DNA from: Streptomyces sp. NRRL B-1347
Lineage (GTDB): Bacteria > Actinomycetota > Actinomycetes > Streptomycetales > Streptomycetaceae
Length of the DNA: 58,332 bases
Direction: 5' to 3'
Assembly (NCBI RefSeq): GCF_000720325.1
Contig: NZ_JOJM01000051.1
Location: 1 to 58,332, forward strand
In this document: in pieces, positions 56,201 through 58,332 of the stretch
Layout: each line of letters begins with the position of its first letter
How positions within the stretch are numbered: position 1 is the stretch's first letter
Position numbers and translations under genes: made by a program
The notes under the pieces: generated by a model
Databases searched by the model: none
What the model was told of the DNA's origin: nothing
The model's input: only the letters and a program-made list of their open reading frames with translations

Positions 56201-58332
56201 TCCGTACGCGGGCCGCCGCGGTGCTGCACCGGTCAGGGTCCGAACCGATACCGTCCGACCGGGCCTTCCGCGACCTGGGCTTCACCTCGATGGCCGTCGT
56301 CGAACTGCGCAACCGGCTGACAGAGAGCACGGGCCTGCCGCTGCCCACCACCGTCGTCTTCGACCACCCCACCCCCGAGGCCCTCGCGGCCCGGCTGCGC
56401 GCCGAGATCCTCGGGGTCCCGCAGCCGGTGACCGAGCCGGTCCCGGCGGCCGACCCCGGCGAACCGCTCGCCATCGTGGGGATGGCGTGCCGGTTGCCCG
56501 GCGGCGTGGCGGGCCCAGAGGATTTGTGGCAGCTCGTGGCCGAGGGCCGGGACGCGGTGTCGGGCTTCCCCGAGGACCGCGGCTGGGACCTGGAGGGCCT
56601 GTTCGACCCGGACCCGGACCGCGCGGGCACCTCGTACACCGACCAGGGCGGCTTCCTGCGCGGGGCGGGCCTCTTCGACGCCGGGTTCTTCGGCATCTCG
56701 CCGCGCGAGGCCCTGGCGATGGACCCGCAGCAGCGGCTGCTCCTGGAAACCTCATGGGAGGCCCTGGAGCGGGCGGGCGTCGACCCCCTGTCGCTGAAGG
56801 GCTCCGACGTCGGGGTGTTCTCCGGCGTGTTCGGCCAGGGCTACGGGGCGACCGGCACCGGCGTCGTCGCACCCGAGGTGGAGGGCTTCGCCAGCACGGG
56901 CTCGGCGGGCAGCGTGGCCTCGGGCCGGGTGTCGTACGTGTTCGGCTTCGAGGGCCCGGCCGTCACGGTGGACACGGCGTGCTCGTCGTCCCTCGTGGCG
57001 ATCCACCTGGCCGCGCAGGCGCTGCGGCAGGGCGAGTGCTCGATGGCCCTCGCCGGTGGCGCGACGGTGATGGCGACGCCGGGCACCTTCGTGGAGTTCT
57101 CCCGGCAGCGGGCCCTCGCGCCCGACGGCCGGTGCAAGGCGTTCTCGTCGTCGGCGGACGGCACCGGCTGGGCCGAGGGCGCGGGCGTAGTGGTCCTTGA
57201 GCGCCTGTCGGTGGCGCGGGAACGCGGCCACCACGTCCTGGCCGTGCTGCGCGGCAGCGCGGTGAACCAGGACGGCGCCTCCAACGGCCTCACTGCCCCC
57301 AACGGTCCCTCACAGCAGCGCGTCATCCGCAGGGCGCTCGCAGGCGCCGGGCTCGCGCCGGCCGACGTGGACGCGGTGGAGGCCCACGGGACCGGCACGG
57401 CCCTCGGCGACCCGATCGAGGCCCAGGCGCTCCTGGCGACGTACGGACAGGACCGGGACCCGCAACAGCCCCTGTGGCTCGGCTCGTTGAAGTCGAACCT
57501 CGGGCACACGCAGGCCGCCGCCGGTGTCTCCGGTGTGATCAAGATGGTGCAGGCGCTGCGGCACGGCGTCCTCCCGGCGACCCTCCACGTGGCCGCGCCC
57601 ACCCCCCAGGTCGACTGGTCGGCGGGCGCGGTGGAACTCCTCACCGAGGCGCGGGAGTGGCCGCGCAACGGGCGTCCCCGGCGGGCGGGGGTGTCGTCGT
57701 TCGGTGTGAGCGGGACGAACGCGCACGTGATCCTGGAGGAGGCCCCCGAGGAGCCGGTCCAGGCAGGGGCTGCTTCCGCGAGCGCGGTGCCGTTGGTGGT
57801 GTCGGCGCGGAGCCCGAGGTCGCTGGCGGGGCAGGCCGGTCGTCTCGTGTCGTACGTGGAGTCCGGCGCCGACGGGGTGTCGCTGGCGGGCGCGGCCCGG
57901 GCCTTGGTGTCGGGTCGGGCCGTCCTCGGCGAGCGTGCCGTGGTGGTGGCCGACTCGGGCGAGGAGGCGCTGGCCGGGCTGCGGGCGCTCGCGCGGGGCG
58001 AGAGCGGACCGAACCTGGTGACCGGCAGCGGAGGTGTGCCGGGCAAGGTGGTGTGGGTGTTCCCCGGGCAGGGTTCGCAGTGGGTGGGCATGGGGCGCGA
58101 ACTCCTCGATTCCTCTTCGGTGTTCGTCGAGCGGGTCGCGGAGTGTGCTGCCGCTTTGGAGCGGTGGGTGGACTGGTCGCTTGTCGACGTCCTACGGGGT
58201 GAGGTCGAGCCCGCGCTGCTTGAGCGGGTGGACGTGGTGCAGCCCGCGAGCTTTGCGGTGATGGTGGGGTTGGCGGCGGTGTGGGCGTCTGTGGGTGTCG
58301 AGCCTGATGCGGTGCTCGGTCACTCGCAGGGT
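53242..58332 (+). CDS. Type I modular polyketide synthase with CoA-ligase loading module (partial)
   Basis: The frame is open to the window end (1697 codons seen). Start GTG 53242 follows GAAAGGA. Domains: acyl-CoA ligase (about residues 1-505; FYTSGTTGRPKG, WYRTGDLARR, Lys in ASGKTRRR); a KR-like region (about 515-905) with a degenerate Rossmann loop VVVTGADTEHGAAL and no Ser/Tyr catalytic set; ACP (about 960-1045; Ser 1016 in DLGFTSMAVVELR); KS (about 1073-1500; Cys 1247 in DTACSSS, His 1382 in EAHGTGT, His 1422 in NLGHTQ); and the start of AT (from about 1600; GHSQG with Ser 1695 at the very end). The loading module selects a free carboxylic acid starter, likely cyclic or aromatic. AT specificity cannot be read because the gene is cut. 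Confidence 0.97.
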   Translation, partial: MRTDLIKPLPVALLENAARFPDKVAFEDDRRAVTYADLEARTRRLAGHLADLGVARGDRVAICLGNTVSTVESYLAVVRAGGIGVPVNPASALAELEYVLADSGATAVMTDAAQAARLGRSAAVDPATTLLVTGEAPEVPGAHAYDTLAVTEPPVPARDDLGLDDVAWMFYTSGTTGRPKGVLSTQRNCLWSVASCYVPIPGLTDRDRVLWPLPLFHSLSHIACVLSVTVVGATARIMDGSSADDVIEALREGGATFLAGVPTTYHHLVTAARQNGFSAPALRIGLVGGAVTGPGLRREFEDTFGVPLVDAYGSTETCGAITINPPDGARVDGSCGLPVPGVGVRVVDPGTGLDVPAGQEGEVWVSGPNVMVGYHNSPEATAEALRDGWYRTGDLARRDDAGYFTIRGRIKELVIRGGENIHPEEIEAVLRTVEGVADAAVAGAPHATLGEVPVAYVVPGPAGFDTATLLDRCRERLSVYKVPERIHEVTGIPRTASGKTRRRLLADRPSRLRYAASGHHEGLLSLDWASVAAPADPGPPARDWAVVGPAAAGLGTALKAAGADVRHYPDLAAVRAAAADEDAAPEVTVVVRPPVTGVVRPSAPAAPGGAREAIAVGREGARLWADELRSWLERPESAAARLVVLTRAAVVASAQDDRQDLAAAPLWAVVPSFQEGGAGSLTLLDLDADADPDILCAALATGEPRIAVRAGALLAPRPSRLPVADGPGADGRGTDGPGAEAWPGATGTVVVTGADTEHGAALAHRLVTVHQVESLLLVDTPGSAGTPTAPAPPGADIVRVAADGQHPEQLRAALADLPRPVSAVVHAADDPELALLLDEMTAANGLAAFVAVSHTAAPLGTPDRLGAAVDGALTEAVVRDRRLRNLPGTFLARADGVDIRAGGADTAWAGSPLLSAFDLALTTNPPTLLALDPSALADSSRLPTLLATLTEPQPRRSEPDDAVAAALRERLAALDERAQRALLEDLVRTRAAAVLHRSGSEPIPSDRAFRDLGFTSMAVVELRNRLTESTGLPLPTTVVFDHPTPEALAARLRAEILGVPQPVTEPVPAADPGEPLAIVGMACRLPGGVAGPEDLWQLVAEGRDAVSGFPEDRGWDLEGLFDPDPDRAGTSYTDQGGFLRGAGLFDAGFFGISPREALAMDPQQRLLLETSWEALERAGVDPLSLKGSDVGVFSGVFGQGYGATGTGVVAPEVEGFASTGSAGSVASGRVSYVFGFEGPAVTVDTACSSSLVAIHLAAQALRQGECSMALAGGATVMATPGTFVEFSRQRALAPDGRCKAFSSSADGTGWAEGAGVVVLERLSVARERGHHVLAVLRGSAVNQDGASNGLTAPNGPSQQRVIRRALAGAGLAPADVDAVEAHGTGTALGDPIEAQALLATYGQDRDPQQPLWLGSLKSNLGHTQAAAGVSGVIKMVQALRHGVLPATLHVAAPTPQVDWSAGAVELLTEAREWPRNGRPRRAGVSSFGVSGTNAHVILEEAPEEPVQAGAASASAVPLVVSARSPRSLAGQAGRLVSYVESGADGVSLAGAARALVSGRAVLGERAVVVADSGEEALAGLRALARGESGPNLVTGSGGVPGKVVWVFPGQGSQWVGMGRELLDSSSVFVERVAECAAALERWVDWSLVDVLRGEVEPALLERVDVVQPASFAVMVGLAAVWASVGVEPDAVLGHSQG

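Overview
The window looks like part of a Streptomyces (or close actinomycete) chromosome. GC is very high with strong third-position GC bias, GTG and TTG starts are common, start/stop overlaps (GTGA, ATGA) are frequent, and TTA leucine codons are very rare. Regulators of the helix-turn-helix plus TPR kind and an AfsA-type signalling protein also fit Streptomyces. I saw no rRNA, tRNA, CRISPR array or transposase.

Layout. 0-4.8 kb: start of a membrane protein that is probably a sensor kinase, two coupled PH-domain membrane proteins and an MMPL exporter, closed by a 25-bp perfect hairpin. 4.9-8.4 kb: two unknown proteins divergent from a TTA-containing flavin amine oxidase, then a cold-shock-domain protein. 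8.5-16.1 kb: a secreted double peptidase (M4 + M28), an XRE regulator, a CHAT-domain protein whose CHAT domain looks half deleted, and a convergent unknown protein.

16.2-27.2 kb looks like a compact aromatic biosynthetic locus. One arm carries an unknown 267-aa protein, an O-methyltransferase, a class II DAHP synthase and an ABM-type monooxygenase. The opposing genes are an acyl/aryl-CoA ligase and a LysR regulator, both with TTA codons. These are followed by an MFS exporter and a tightly coupled VOC / 84-aa unknown / FAD-hydroxylase operon, and then a second LysR gene. No PKS, NRPS or terpene synthase lies in this part, so its product cannot be named.

27.5-32.5 kb is one leftward five-gene operon: TPR regulator, AfsA-like hotdog protein, double carboxymuconolactone-decarboxylase-like protein, HAD hydrolase and MDR reductase. 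AfsA chemistry needs a condensation, a reduction and a dephosphorylation, so this reads as a possible self-contained hormone (butanolide/butenolide-like) pathway. That reading is inference.

33-43.8 kb is mostly housekeeping: panD, a GNAT protein, a racemase-like protein, a 52 % proline mini-protein, gnd, an acetyl-xylan-esterase-like hydrolase, an Rpf-LysM-M23 cell-wall enzyme, a DMT transporter, an FhuF-like Fe-S protein, and glycogen synthase with glgC.

44-58.3 kb is the left edge of a type I polyketide cluster: two Gfo/Idh/MocA proteins (one degenerate), an NADPH-FMN reductase, three cytochrome P450s, a methyltransferase, a PapA-like acyltransferase, and a PKS with a CoA ligase / inactive KR-like / ACP loading module. 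The PKS runs off the right edge inside its first AT domain. Two intergenic regions in this cluster share two sequence motifs, a palindrome CGGAATTCCG and TACCAGGTTG, that may bind a common regulator.
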